20,400 bases of DNA from JBEIJQ01 sp040380145 (GCA_040380145.1 JBEIJQ010000044.1:1-20400); one strand, 5' to 3'; shown: positions 1-8,648, counted from the first letter of the stretch. Notes: generated by a model from the sequence alone, not told the origin. Numbers and translations are program-made.

Positions 1-13
1 AAAAACCCTTTTT

Positions 14-931
14 TCACCAAAACTTGGGCACAAATCGTCCTACCCGTTTCAAGTACTCCGTATATTCGGGATACTTGCGCTCAGAGATCTTTTCGCTGAA
101 ATCGGCACTTCCCTGAAACAACAGCAAGAGAAGCACTGCCCCCACCAACGAACCGTTCAGCCAACGCCCCGTGGCGGCCACGCTGAACAAGTAAAAAACC
201 AGCCAGATCGCCTGTTCGGCGGCATAGTTCGGGTGACGGACCTTGGCCCACAGGCCCGTGGCGCAGAAGCCCTTGGCATATTCGCCGGTGAGCGGCTCTT
301 TGGCCCCGATCCGACGGTATTTTTCGGTCTGGAAATCGTATTGTTGCTGGTCGGCGATCGTTTCCAATACCACCAACCCGAGGAAAAGTACGGCGGCCAG
401 ACCGTCCAGCCAGTTCAAAGGACTGTCATGCCCCTGCCAGGCCATGACGGAAGGCAGGGTGAACAACAGGATCAGCCCCTGTTGGTAAAAGGAGATGAAA
501 AACAAGTTGAACAAGGCCCAGCGGAAACGGCCCTTGAGCAGCGGGGTTTCGCGCAGCACGCTCCAACGATAGTCTTCCTCGCCCGCCCACGGTATCCAAC
601 TGTATCCGCCCCTACGGGCAAAATTGAAGGTCAGGCGAAGGCCCCAAACGGTGGCCAAACCGGCCATCAGCACCATGCGCGAGTCCCATTCGCCGCGGTA
701 AGCGAAATACCAAGTGTAAACGATCGGCATGATGCTCCACAGCTTGTCCACCTGACTGCAGTTGCGGGTCAGCTCGCTCGTCACGAAGCACAGCCCGGCC
801 ACGGCCAACATGGCCACGAACATCTCCCAGAGCATCTGCTGTTGGATATTGGCCAAAGGCGCGTCATAAAACAGCACCACCAGGGGAAGCACCAGCAAGG
901 CAAACAGCAACAAAAGAATGGTTTTCAACAT
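14..931 (-). CDS. DUF1295 family membrane protein (steroid 5-alpha-reductase-like fold)
   Basis: This 305-residue, strongly hydrophobic protein has several membrane spans (about residues 3-21, 36-52, 62-79, 85-103, 140-160, 175-190 and 240-272). It carries the signatures of the DUF1295/steroid-reductase-like superfamily: R56..D62..WS (65-66), the E190..AD..Q stretch (190-195), the GLW...RHPNY..E..W block (226-243) that in this superfamily lies near the cofactor-binding region, and the closing pattern KYPEYTEYLKR (286-296). Relatives include NADPH-dependent reductases and isoprenylcysteine methyltransferases; the substrate here is unknown. It starts 40 bp downstream of the serS stop on the same strand with no promoter motif in between, so it is probably co-transcribed with serS. 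The stop lies 13 bases from the window edge, so its terminator is not visible. Family assignment is fairly sure, function is not. Confidence 0.85.
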   Translation of the reverse strand: MLKTILLLLFALLVLPLVVLFYDAPLANIQQQMLWEMFVAMLAVAGLCFVTSELTRNCSQVDKLWSIMPIVYTWYFAYRGEWDSRMVLMAGLATVWGLRLTFNFARRGGYSWIPWAGEEDYRWSVLRETPLLKGRFRWALFNLFFISFYQQGLILLFTLPSVMAWQGHDSPLNWLDGLAAVLFLGLVVLETIADQQQYDFQTEKYRRIGAKEPLTGEYAKGFCATGLWAKVRHPNYAAEQAIWLVFYLFSVAATGRWLNGSLVGAVLLLLLFQGSADFSEKISERKYPEYTEYLKRVGRFVPKFW

Positions 932-971
932 TTCCGATCAAGTAAAAAGGTTCAGTGAAAAAGCGGCAGGT

Positions 972-2246
972 TCAGGAAATCCGGTCGAAACGGGTGTAAG
1001 GACGCAGCGCTTCGGGGATCAGAACTCCCTCGGGCGTCTGGTTGTTTTCCAACAGAGCCGCGACGATGCGCGCCAAGGCCAATGCACTGCCGTTGAGTGT
1101 ATGGGCGAGTTCGGTCTTTTTGTCCTTGGTGCGGTAGCGCAGCTGCATCCGGTTGGCTTGGAAACTCTCGAAGTTCGATACCGAGCTGACTTCCAGCCAG
1201 CGCTGCTGTGCCGCCGAGTACACCTCGAAATCAAAAGTGAGCGCCGAGGAAAAGCCCATGTCGCCACCGCACAGCCGAAGGATCCGATAGGGCAGTTCCA
1301 GTTTGTCGAGCAGCCCCTCCACATGGGCGACCATTTCCAGCAGAGTCTCGTAGGAGCGCTCGGGATGCTGGATCTGGACGATCTCCACCTTGTCGAACTG
1401 GTGGAGGCGGTTCAACCCCCGCACGTGGGCTCCCCAGGAGCCTGCCTCCCTACGAAAACAGGGTGTATATGCAGCCATTTTGATGGGAAATTCCTCTTCT
1501 TTGAGGATGGAATCGCGGTAGAGATTGGTCACGGGCACCTCGGCGGTGGGGATCAGGTACAGGCCGTCGAGCGGTGCGTAGTACATCTGGTCGTCTTTGT
1601 CGGGGAGCTGGCCGGTACCGCGGGCGCTGTCGGCGTTGACGAGGTGGGGCGGCATGATCTCGCGGTAACCGGCGGCTTCCGCTTCGTCGAGGAAAAAGGC
1701 GATCAGCGCCCGTTGGAGCTTGGCGCCTTTGCCTTTGTACACCGGAAATCCGGCCCCGGTGATCTTGGTTCCCAATTCGAAATCGATGATGTCGTACTGT
1801 TTGATGAGTTCCCAGTGTGGCTGGGCGCCGGGCGCCAATTCGGGCAGTGGCGCCGTCCAGGGCTTGAACACCTCGTTGTCGTCGGCTCCGAGGCCGTGGG
1901 GCACTTGATCGGCGGGGCAATTGGGGATCTGCAGCAACAGGTCGGTCACCTGTTGGCGGGCCTCTTCCTGTTGTTTGCGCAATTGGTCACCTTTTTCACG
2001 GAGTTCGGCGGCTTGGGCCTTTAGAGCGTCTGCCTCTTCTCGGCGTCCGGAGCGATAGAGTTGACCGATCTCGTCCGACAGGCGGTTGCCCTCGGCGAGG
2101 GTCCGGTCGCTTTCCTGCTGGATCTTGCGGCGTTGTTCATCGGCGGCCAGCACTTCATCGAGCAGTTCGAGGCGCTTGAAGTTGCGTTTGGCCATTCCGG
2201 CGCGGACGCGCTCGTTGTTTTCCCGGATGAATTGGACGGTCAGCAT
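972..2246 (-). CDS. serS: Seryl-tRNA synthetase
   Basis: Charges tRNA-Ser with serine in the cytoplasm (class II aminoacyl-tRNA synthetase). The 424 residues are full length for the family. Residues about 28-106 form the antiparallel coiled-coil tRNA-binding arm (long Glu/Arg/Gln-rich stretch). The catalytic domain shows TAEVPVTNL (234-242), class II motif 2 FRREAGS (264-270) followed by RGLNRLHQFDKVE, and motif 3 around NGSALALARIVAALLENNQ (385-403). The open frame extends 38 codons further upstream, but the extension is not family-like; the Met at 2246 begins the canonical MLTVQFIRENNERVR and is preceded by an A-rich stretch rather than a Shine-Dalgarno sequence, as usual in Bacteroidota. 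Divergent from rho; first gene of a probable two-gene operon with the DUF1295 protein. Confidence 0.97.
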   Translation of the reverse strand: MLTVQFIRENNERVRAGMAKRNFKRLELLDEVLAADEQRRKIQQESDRTLAEGNRLSDEIGQLYRSGRREEADALKAQAAELREKGDQLRKQQEEARQQVTDLLLQIPNCPADQVPHGLGADDNEVFKPWTAPLPELAPGAQPHWELIKQYDIIDFELGTKITGAGFPVYKGKGAKLQRALIAFFLDEAEAAGYREIMPPHLVNADSARGTGQLPDKDDQMYYAPLDGLYLIPTAEVPVTNLYRDSILKEEEFPIKMAAYTPCFRREAGSWGAHVRGLNRLHQFDKVEIVQIQHPERSYETLLEMVAHVEGLLDKLELPYRILRLCGGDMGFSSALTFDFEVYSAAQQRWLEVSSVSNFESFQANRMQLRYRTKDKKTELAHTLNGSALALARIVAALLENNQTPEGVLIPEALRPYTRFDRIS

Positions 2247-2253
2247 GGTGTTG

Positions 2254-2272
2254 TTTTTTTTTGAAAAAAAAA
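2254..2272. repeat. T9-G-A9 inverted repeat before serS
   Basis: A run of nine T, one G and nine A forms a perfect homopolymeric inverted repeat ending 7 bases upstream of the serS start codon. On the serS (minus) strand it reads T9-C-A9, so the A9 run sits immediately in front of the start region, where A-rich sequence is known to favour translation initiation in Bacteroidota. It could also fold into a weak A/U hairpin in the leader. Confidence 0.7.
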
Positions 2273-2316
2273 TCCGAAGGGAAAAGTTGCCCCGCGGTCG
2301 CTCTTTCGAACGGGGG

Positions 2317-2347
2317 CAAAAATCGCAGAACTTTTGCAATTTTGAAA
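2317..2347 (-). promoter_or_regulatory. Possible serS promoter (degenerate)
   Basis: On the minus strand GATTTTTG (2324-2317) matches the Bacteroidota -7 element TAnnTTTG at 5 of 6 fixed positions, with TTTC 19 nt upstream at the -33 position (2347-2344). It would give a leader of roughly 65 nt. It overlaps the rho promoter on the other strand. This is the weakest promoter call in the window. Confidence 0.3.
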
Positions 2348-2363
2348 AGTCTGCGTACATTTG
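2333..2363 (+). promoter_or_regulatory. rho promoter, Bacteroidota -33/-7 type
   Basis: TTTG (2333-2336) and TACATTTG (2356-2363) are separated by exactly 19 nt, a full match to the Bacteroidota housekeeping promoter pattern TTTG-N19-TAnnTTTG. Transcription should start near 2370, leaving a leader of about 165 nt before the rho start codon, long enough to hold regulatory structure. Confidence 0.75.
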
Positions 2364-2471
2364 CGCTAGAAAAGCCCCGATGTTTTTCCGCGTTGCATCG
2401 TCCGATGACGCTTTTATCCCTCAAATACCGCTTTCTTTTGCGGAAATTTCGCCCAGACCGAACTTGCCGTA

Positions 2472-2490
2472 GGCCATGAGGCCCTTTTTT
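2472..2490 (+). promoter_or_regulatory. Terminator-like hairpin in the rho leader
   Basis: GGCC (2472-2475), loop ATGA, GGCC (2480-2483), one C and then six T (2485-2490). The stem is only 4 bp but all G/C, and it lies within the presumed rho leader, 46 nt before the start codon. Rho is autoregulated through its leader in some other bacteria, so attenuation here is plausible, but the stem is short and this is inference. Confidence 0.35.
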
Positions 2491-2536
2491 CCATGCGCCT
2501 GCCGAGACGCGAGGAGATACTTTTTACCGACAATTT

Positions 2537-4470
<1,934 letters not shown>

Positions 4471-4471
<1 letters not shown>

Positions 4472-4492
4472 GTCCGCGAAATCGGATTTTTT
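4471..4492 (+). terminator. Probable rho intrinsic terminator
   Basis: Immediately at the rho stop codon, AGTCCG (4471-4476) can pair with CGGATT (4483-4488; one G-U pair) around loop CGAAAT, and the descending arm runs into six T (4487-4492). The stem is short, so termination may be partial. Confidence 0.45.
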
Positions 4493-4513
4493 GGAAAAAG
4501 TTTCGCCCGACAC

Positions 4514-4543
4514 TTGCAAACTCACGAAAAAAGCGCATCTTTG
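4514..4543 (+). promoter_or_regulatory. rpmH-rnpA promoter
   Basis: TTG (4514-4516) and CATCTTTG (4536-4543) are 19 nt apart, the same spacing as in the rho promoter; the -7 box differs from TAnnTTTG only at its first base. The predicted start near 4550 gives a leader of about 60 nt before rpmH. Confidence 0.6.
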
Positions 4544-4610
4544 CACGCCTTTGGGCGAAACAACCTCGATCACAACCAGATTTTTCTTACCATCCAAACT
4601 TGACCTTCCG

Positions 4611-4772
4611 ATGAAACGCACTTATCAACCCTCGCGCCGTACCCGCAAGAACACGCACGGATTCCGCGAGCGTATGGGCTCCAAGAACGGTCGTCGCGTG
4701 TTGGCCTCGCGCCGCGCCAAGGGCCGTTGGAAGCTCACGGTGTCCGACGAGCGTCGTCTGAAAGACCATTGA
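4611..4772 (+). CDS. rpmH: 50S ribosomal protein L34
   Basis: A 53-residue, very basic ribosomal protein of the large subunit. The start MKRTYQPSRRTRKNTHGFRE and the block RRVLASRRAKGRWKLTVSD are the family's conserved core (the consensus is KRTxQPS..R....GFR.RM.T..GR.VL..RR.KGR..L). The frame is open for 40 codons upstream, but only the Met at 4611 gives a normal-length L34. It lies upstream of rnpA as in most bacteria. A strong hairpin with a U-tract lies between the two genes, suggesting that L34 is made in excess over the RNase P protein. Confidence 0.97.
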   Translation: MKRTYQPSRRTRKNTHGFRERMGSKNGRRVLASRRAKGRWKLTVSDERRLKDH

Positions 4773-4816
4773 TGTGCCCGCCGTGGGCCTGATCGCCCTC
4801 AACGGTGCCCCTGTAT

Positions 4817-4856
4817 AAGGCGCAAAATGTCCCGTGCATTTTGCGCTTTTCTTTTT
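4817..4856 (+). terminator. Intrinsic terminator/attenuator between rpmH and rnpA
   Basis: GCGCAAAATG (4820-4829) pairs perfectly with CATTTTGCGC (4837-4846) around a 7-nt loop, with three further outer pairs (4817-4819 with 4847-4849, one G-U), then TTTTCTTTTT (4847-4856). It is a textbook rho-independent terminator 45 nt after the rpmH stop and 15-20 nt before the rnpA start. I see no TAnnTTTG promoter between it and rnpA, so it probably acts as a partial terminator that lowers rnpA expression. Confidence 0.85.
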
Positions 4857-4870
4857 CCCACACCTCCTCC

Positions 4871-5269
4871 ATGGCCGGATTTCCCAAACGAGACAGGCTC
4901 CGCAGCCGCAAGACCATCGACAGCCTTTTCGGCCGCGCAGGGGAATCTTTTGCCAAACATCCCGTTCGCTTCGTCTGGAAAACGGTCGAACTGCCCGAAG
5001 CGGTGCCCATCCAAGCGGCTTTCAGCGTTTCCAAAAAAAATTTCAAGCGCGCCGTCCAGCGCAATCGGATCAAGCGCCGCCTGCGCGAAGCCTGGCGCAC
5101 ACATAAATCCGTTCTCGAAGAAAAATTGTCGCCCCTCAACACCCAGATAGCCCTGATGATCATCTACCAAGGCAAGGAAGAGTCCGACTTTGCCCTGATC
5201 GAAAAGAAAATGGCCGAGTGCGTGCGTTTTTTTCTCCTGAAAATCAAGACGAACGAAAAAACAGACTAA
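4871..5269 (+). CDS. rnpA: Ribonuclease P protein component
   Basis: Protein subunit of RNase P, which with the RNA subunit removes 5' leaders from pre-tRNAs. The 132-residue basic protein has the family's N-terminal pattern FPKRDRLRSRKTIDSLF (4-20), the central beta-sheet ending in AAFSVSKKNFKRAV, and the diagnostic RNR motif RNRIKRRLRE (64-73). Upstream in-frame Met at 4805 is rejected because that extension would translate through the terminator hairpin; the Met at 4871 gives normal family length. It follows rpmH as in most bacteria, but the next genes are two tRNAs, not yidD/yidC. The final codons overlap a weak hairpin with a long T-run (5263-5295) that may end the transcript. Confidence 0.95.
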   Translation: MAGFPKRDRLRSRKTIDSLFGRAGESFAKHPVRFVWKTVELPEAVPIQAAFSVSKKNFKRAVQRNRIKRRLREAWRTHKSVLEEKLSPLNTQIALMIIYQGKEESDFALIEKKMAECVRFFLLKIKTNEKTD

Positions 5270-5309
5270 AATTATCGGCAAAAGTCTTTTTTTTTCCACG
5301 TAGGGCGCG

Positions 5310-5317
5310 TATGTTTG
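5310..5317 (+). promoter_or_regulatory. tRNA operon promoter (-7 element)
   Basis: TATGTTTG is an exact TAnnTTTG match 17 nt before the first tRNA. The -33 position is T-rich (5287-5290) without a clear TTTG. The predicted start lies only about 10 nt ahead of the mature 5' end of tRNA-Val, typical for a tRNA promoter. Confidence 0.65.
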
Positions 5318-5333
5318 CAGCCTCGTTTGAATA

Positions 5334-5408
5334 CGGGGCGTAGCTCAGTTGGTTTAGAGCGCCGCCTTGACAGGGCGGAGGTCACTGGTTCGAGCCCAGT
5401 CGTCTCGA
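5334..5408 (+). tRNA. tRNA-Val (GAC)
   Basis: Full cloverleaf by hand: acceptor arms CGGGGCG (5334-5340) and CGTCTCG (5401-5407; two G-U pairs); D stem GCTC/GAGC; anticodon stem CCGCC (5362-5366) and GGCGG (5374-5378) with loop TTGACAG, anticodon GAC at 5369-5371; T stem ACTGG/CCAGT with loop TTCGAGC (5389-5395). Discriminator A at 5408. The 3' CCA is not encoded and must be added by the CCA enzyme. The first pair is C1-G72, unusual for an elongator valine tRNA. Confidence 0.9.
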
Positions 5409-5439
5409 CTTTGCACCGCAAAGTGCATTTTGAAGGTTT

Positions 5440-5512
5440 CGGGGTGTAGCTCAGTTGGTAGAGTACACGTCTGGGGGGCGTGTGGTCGCTGGTTCAAGTC
5501 CAGTCACCCCGA
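5440..5512 (+). tRNA. tRNA-Pro (GGG)
   Basis: Acceptor arms CGGGGTG (5440-5446) and CACCCCG (5505-5511) are perfectly complementary. D stem GCTC/GAGT; anticodon stem CACGT (5466-5470) and GCGTG (5478-5482) with loop CTGGGGG, anticodon GGG at 5473-5475; T stem CTGG/CCAG with loop TTCAAGT. Discriminator A at 5512; CCA is not encoded. It lies 31 nt after tRNA-Val and is presumably transcribed with it. Confidence 0.9.
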
Positions 5513-5522
5513 CTGGATTTTC

Positions 5523-5556
5523 AAAAGGGCTTCGGACTCCGAAGCCCTTTTCTTTT
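5523..5556 (+). terminator. Intrinsic terminator of the tRNA operon
   Basis: A perfect 13-bp stem, AAAAGGGCTTCGG (5523-5535) with CCGAAGCCCTTTT (5539-5551), closes on the 3-nt loop ACT and is followed by a T-rich tract. It begins 10 nt after the tRNA-Pro discriminator base. Confidence 0.92.
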
Positions 5557-5618
5557 GCCCGCTTTCCGCTCGTCTCTGCCATCCGGCAACTACTCGACGC
5601 ACGGCCCATGATCAAAAG

Positions 5619-5626
5619 TACTTTTG
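5619..5626 (+). promoter_or_regulatory. -7 element for the GT-C glycosyltransferase, within a palindrome
   Basis: TACTTTTG is an exact TAnnTTTG match 26 nt before the start codon of the downstream gene. It is the right half of the perfect palindrome CAAAAGTACTTTTG (5613-5626), so the same -7 box is present on both strands. No good -33 element is visible. Confidence 0.5.
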
Positions 5627-5651
5627 GTAGCGCAACGCACCCGTTCTGAAT

Positions 5652-7127
5652 ATGCCCTTTCCGATCGGATCCGAAAGATCATCCCGCTTGTTCCCGGGTC
5701 TGCCGCTCCTGCCTCCTTTGGCGGGCGTTGCCGCATCGTGGATGCATTTTTGGGCTACGGGATCCATCCACGTGGACGGAAACTACCTCGAAGCCCCCGG
5801 GCTGATCTTGGTCAATTTGTTGCTGTTTTTTTCCTCCATCGTCGGTGGCACTTGGGTCGGATATCGGGTATCGGTCGGAAATGGGGGGCAGCAACTGTCC
5901 GAAAAGACGCTGCGGTGGTGGGGATATGGGTTGCTGGCGGTGAGTTCGGCGATGTTGCCTTTCGTGAGCAACGATGTGTTCAGCGTGCTCGGCTATGGCG
6001 ATGCCTCTCTGCAAGGGCTCGATGTTTATCGCGACGCTTCGGCCTCGGTCCGTTCCCGATTTGCCGATTTCATTTCCCCGGCCTACCTGAATGTGCCCTG
6101 CAAATACGGTCCGGTCAATCTCCTGCTTGCCAAGTGCGCCGTATGGTTGGGCGTCGATCTGTGGGGAAGCCTGCTGGTCTATAAGGCCCTGACCGCTTTG
6201 GCGGGCATTGTATTCGTGGAATCTATCTTGCGGCTTCGGCCCTTTTGGGGGGATTGGGACGGACGGGCATTTGCTCTGTTCTCGCCCCTGTGGTGGTTCC
6301 AAGGGATCGGCCAACAGCACAACGATGTATTTGGGGTGGCCTTTTTGGCCCTGTGCTTGCTGGCCCTCCAACAGCGGCGCTATACGCTTGCTTGGGCGAC
6401 GGTAGCTTTGGCCTTCCTGTGCAAGGCTACTTTCGTGGTGCTGCTGCCCGTTCCGTTCGCCTTCGCGCTCGTGCATGGCCGTCATCGCTGGGGAGCGGCC
6501 ATCCGTGCAAGTTTGCCCGGGTTGGCGGTCGTGGCGGCGCTGTTCTTGTTCAGTACCGACCTGTTGCCCTCCCTACGGGCGGCGCTTGCTCCGCTGAGGC
6601 CGAGCAGTTCGTTTTCGGATCTGTTGGGCTATGTGGTGGAAGGCCTGGGGACGGGCATCGCCAAGGAGCAGGTTTGGAGCGCAGCGGTCCCGGTATTCCA
6701 ACTGTTGGGCTTGCTGGCGCTTTTGGGATTGGCCGGACGCACCCTGTGGAAATTGAACGAAACGGACGAACCGCGGTTCGTCGAACTTTTCGTTCAACTT
6801 TTCGTCGTGTTCGTCTGCCTGTATTCCAACCGTTTTTTGCCGTGGTATCTTTTGACATTGTTGCCGCTTTTCGCCCTGGGGGCGAGAAAAACATGGCGCG
6901 AATGGATGATGTGGACTTCGCTGGCGGCCAATTTACAGGACGGCATGCACATACCTTCTACCGAGACGGCGATCGGACGGTCCATTCTGATCGGTGCGAC
7001 GGTCGCCACCGTCGGTCTTTTTCTGTGGAAAACGCGCGAAAGATTCTGGCCGCCAACGGATCAGAATTTAGCCAAGAACCCGTTGGACAGCAACCGACCG
7101 GTTCCGTCCAGTACGCGGATGCCGTAA
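5652..7127 (+). CDS. GT-C family membrane glycosyltransferase (MptA/MptB- or DUF2029-like)
   Basis: A 491-residue polytopic protein with about ten or more hydrophobic helices. Features shared with polyprenol-phosphate-sugar-dependent GT-C enzymes such as the actinobacterial alpha-1,6-mannosyltransferases: an acidic motif after the first helices (SNDVFSVLGYG, N107-D108), then LDVYRD and KYGP (151-154), a QQHND motif (221-225), and a Lys in the following helix (CKATFVVLLP, K258). These enzymes transfer a sugar from a lipid-linked donor on the outer face of the inner membrane; donor and acceptor here are not known. The N-terminal 17 residues are Ser/Arg-rich. The last 22 codons (7061-7127) overlap the 3' end of the convergent hydrolase gene. 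It stands alone behind a tRNA terminator and has its own -7 element. Superfamily call good, specific reaction uncertain. Confidence 0.8.
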   Translation: MPFPIGSERSSRLFPGLPLLPPLAGVAASWMHFWATGSIHVDGNYLEAPGLILVNLLLFFSSIVGGTWVGYRVSVGNGGQQLSEKTLRWWGYGLLAVSSAMLPFVSNDVFSVLGYGDASLQGLDVYRDASASVRSRFADFISPAYLNVPCKYGPVNLLLAKCAVWLGVDLWGSLLVYKALTALAGIVFVESILRLRPFWGDWDGRAFALFSPLWWFQGIGQQHNDVFGVAFLALCLLALQQRRYTLAWATVALAFLCKATFVVLLPVPFAFALVHGRHRWGAAIRASLPGLAVVAALFLFSTDLLPSLRAALAPLRPSSSFSDLLGYVVEGLGTGIAKEQVWSAAVPVFQLLGLLALLGLAGRTLWKLNETDEPRFVELFVQLFVVFVCLYSNRFLPWYLLTLLPLFALGARKTWREWMMWTSLAANLQDGMHIPSTETAIGRSILIGATVATVGLFLWKTRERFWPPTDQNLAKNPLDSNRPVPSSTRMP

Positions 7128-8551
7128 AGACCCGGGGCGCGGCCTTCGAGGACGCAGGAACTCTGCAGACCGCCGTTCGCTTCGAAAGCTGCCACCGAGC
7201 CGCCCAACGCATCGAAAACCATGATTTTGAAGTTGCCTATTTCAGGCAGTTTGATGGAGAAACACCCCTGGCTCGGATTGGGGAAAACCGGCAGTTCGGC
7301 CAAAAGATCGTCCGCTTGTTCGACCGAGTTCAGACAGTCTTGGCGGAATGTGCCGATCCAGTCCTTGGCGATCAGCACATAGGGCAGCCCGGCACCGGGG
7401 TGGCTGTATCCGTTCAGGGTATAGATGGAAGTGCTGGTACTTCCGTTCTGTTGGAACTGCTGCTGGGTGAAAACGACATTGCTGTACGGATTTTCGATGT
7501 CGGCGTCGCTGTGCACCATCATCAGCGGCATTTGCGGCGCCCAGTCGTACAGATTGTTGTGTGAAAGGAGCCTGCGGAAGAAAAAATCAGGATCCGTCTG
7601 CGCGGGGACCTGGAAACTGTCTTCCAGCATCCGCACGGGGATGGAATCGAGCTGGGAGGTATTGTAAAAAGGATTTGTCCGGTCCAAGATCAGCGACATC
7701 AAGCTGTCGTAGGGCGATTCGAACAACACGTCCACGAAATTCGAGGGGGTAACCTGAAAGCCTTCCGCCACGACGGTATCCATATAAAAATTCACATAGG
7801 TACAAGCCACCAGCGGGAACGCCTGGCGCTCCGGAGTGGTGCGGGTGGGCGATAGTAGGCTATCACAGGCCACGCCGCTGAGATCGTAGGTGCCGCCGCC
7901 GGGCACTGCCGCCACGAGGTTGAATTCCCCGGGGTGGAACAGCTGCATTTCGCGGGCGGTGGCCATCGAGGAATGGCCGCCCTGGGAATAGCCCGACAGG
8001 AAAATCTGGCCCGTGGTGCCGATGTTGTTCTGCGCACAAAAAGTTTGGGTGGCGCGGATCAGATCGATGGTCGCCGCCGCCTCGGTCTTGGCGTTCATGA
8101 ACGCCTGGAGGCCCGGCGAGGCTTCCGATCCCATGAAAATGTAATCCGGAGCAACGCCGATGTAGCCGTTGGAAGCGAGGCCTTTGGTGATCACGCCGTA
8201 AATGTTGTCGGAGTGGGACGGCACCTCCGTGTCCTTGCAGCTCAGGCCGTGGCCGAAGCTGAAAATCCCGAGATCGCAGGGATAATTGGTGGGGATGACG
8301 GTCAGCCCGGTGGCGATCGTCAGGCTGTCGGGGTGGTATCCGCGGGTCCAATACCGTACTCGATAAACATCGAAATCGTAGGTGATGCCGAGCACAGCGC
8401 CAGGAAAGCCGGTATTCTGCTGCACGATCGTACTGAGGCTATCGGCGGTCAGACTTTCCAACAGATGGAAGGAAACGATCTCTCCGCGTTGCTGGGCACG
8501 AAGGGAAAGTGACAAAAACAGAAAAAGGGAGAGCGATATGGTGTGTTTCAT
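7061..8551 (-). CDS. Secreted alpha/beta hydrolase (lipase/peptidase-like) with T9SS type A sorting domain
   Basis: A 496-residue exported hydrolase. Residues 1-20 are a signal peptide (hydrophobic LSLFLFLSLSLRAQ). The alpha/beta-hydrolase core has nucleophile elbow GYSQGG (S189), an oxyanion-side FSFGHG (98-102), a candidate acid in HSDAD (D349 or D351) and a candidate His in GYSHPG (H384). Residues 421-496 (starting PVFPNPSQGCFSIKLP and ending in GLYGIRVL...FLAKF) form a Por/T9SS type A C-terminal domain, which directs export across the outer membrane and surface attachment. The start at 8551 is chosen over the in-frame Met at 8626 because it begins the signal peptide. Substrate unknown; secretory lipases and dipeptidyl/tripeptidyl peptidases are the nearest analogues. 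Its 3' end overlaps the convergent glycosyltransferase by 67 bp. Confidence 0.9.
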   Translation of the reverse strand: MKHTISLSLFLFLSLSLRAQQRGEIVSFHLLESLTADSLSTIVQQNTGFPGAVLGITYDFDVYRVRYWTRGYHPDSLTIATGLTVIPTNYPCDLGIFSFGHGLSCKDTEVPSHSDNIYGVITKGLASNGYIGVAPDYIFMGSEASPGLQAFMNAKTEAAATIDLIRATQTFCAQNNIGTTGQIFLSGYSQGGHSSMATAREMQLFHPGEFNLVAAVPGGGTYDLSGVACDSLLSPTRTTPERQAFPLVACTYVNFYMDTVVAEGFQVTPSNFVDVLFESPYDSLMSLILDRTNPFYNTSQLDSIPVRMLEDSFQVPAQTDPDFFFRRLLSHNNLYDWAPQMPLMMVHSDADIENPYSNVVFTQQQFQQNGSTSTSIYTLNGYSHPGAGLPYVLIAKDWIGTFRQDCLNSVEQADDLLAELPVFPNPSQGCFSIKLPEIGNFKIMVFDALGGSVAAFEANGGLQSSCVLEGRAPGLYGIRVLDGTGRLLSNGFLAKF

Positions 8552-8555
8552 GCGC

Positions 8556-8563
8556 CAAAAATA
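8556..8563 (-). promoter_or_regulatory. Candidate -7 element of the hydrolase gene
   Basis: On the minus strand TATTTTTG matches TAnnTTTG exactly. It ends 4 nt before the start codon, so transcription would start at or next to the ATG and the mRNA would be almost leaderless. That geometry is unusual, so the real promoter may lie further upstream in the AT-rich region. Confidence 0.3.
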
Positions 8564-8648
8564 AATCTTGAAGGGCCAAAAAGTTGGGCTGCGGCCATTA
8601 AAAAACGCCCGTCGCTCGTCCACCATGCGACATCGGACATCCGATTTG

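Noticed and set aside
5334..5660. Genomic-island attachment site at the tRNA pair
   Set aside because: No integrase nearby and I found no repeat of the tRNA 3' ends downstream within the window.
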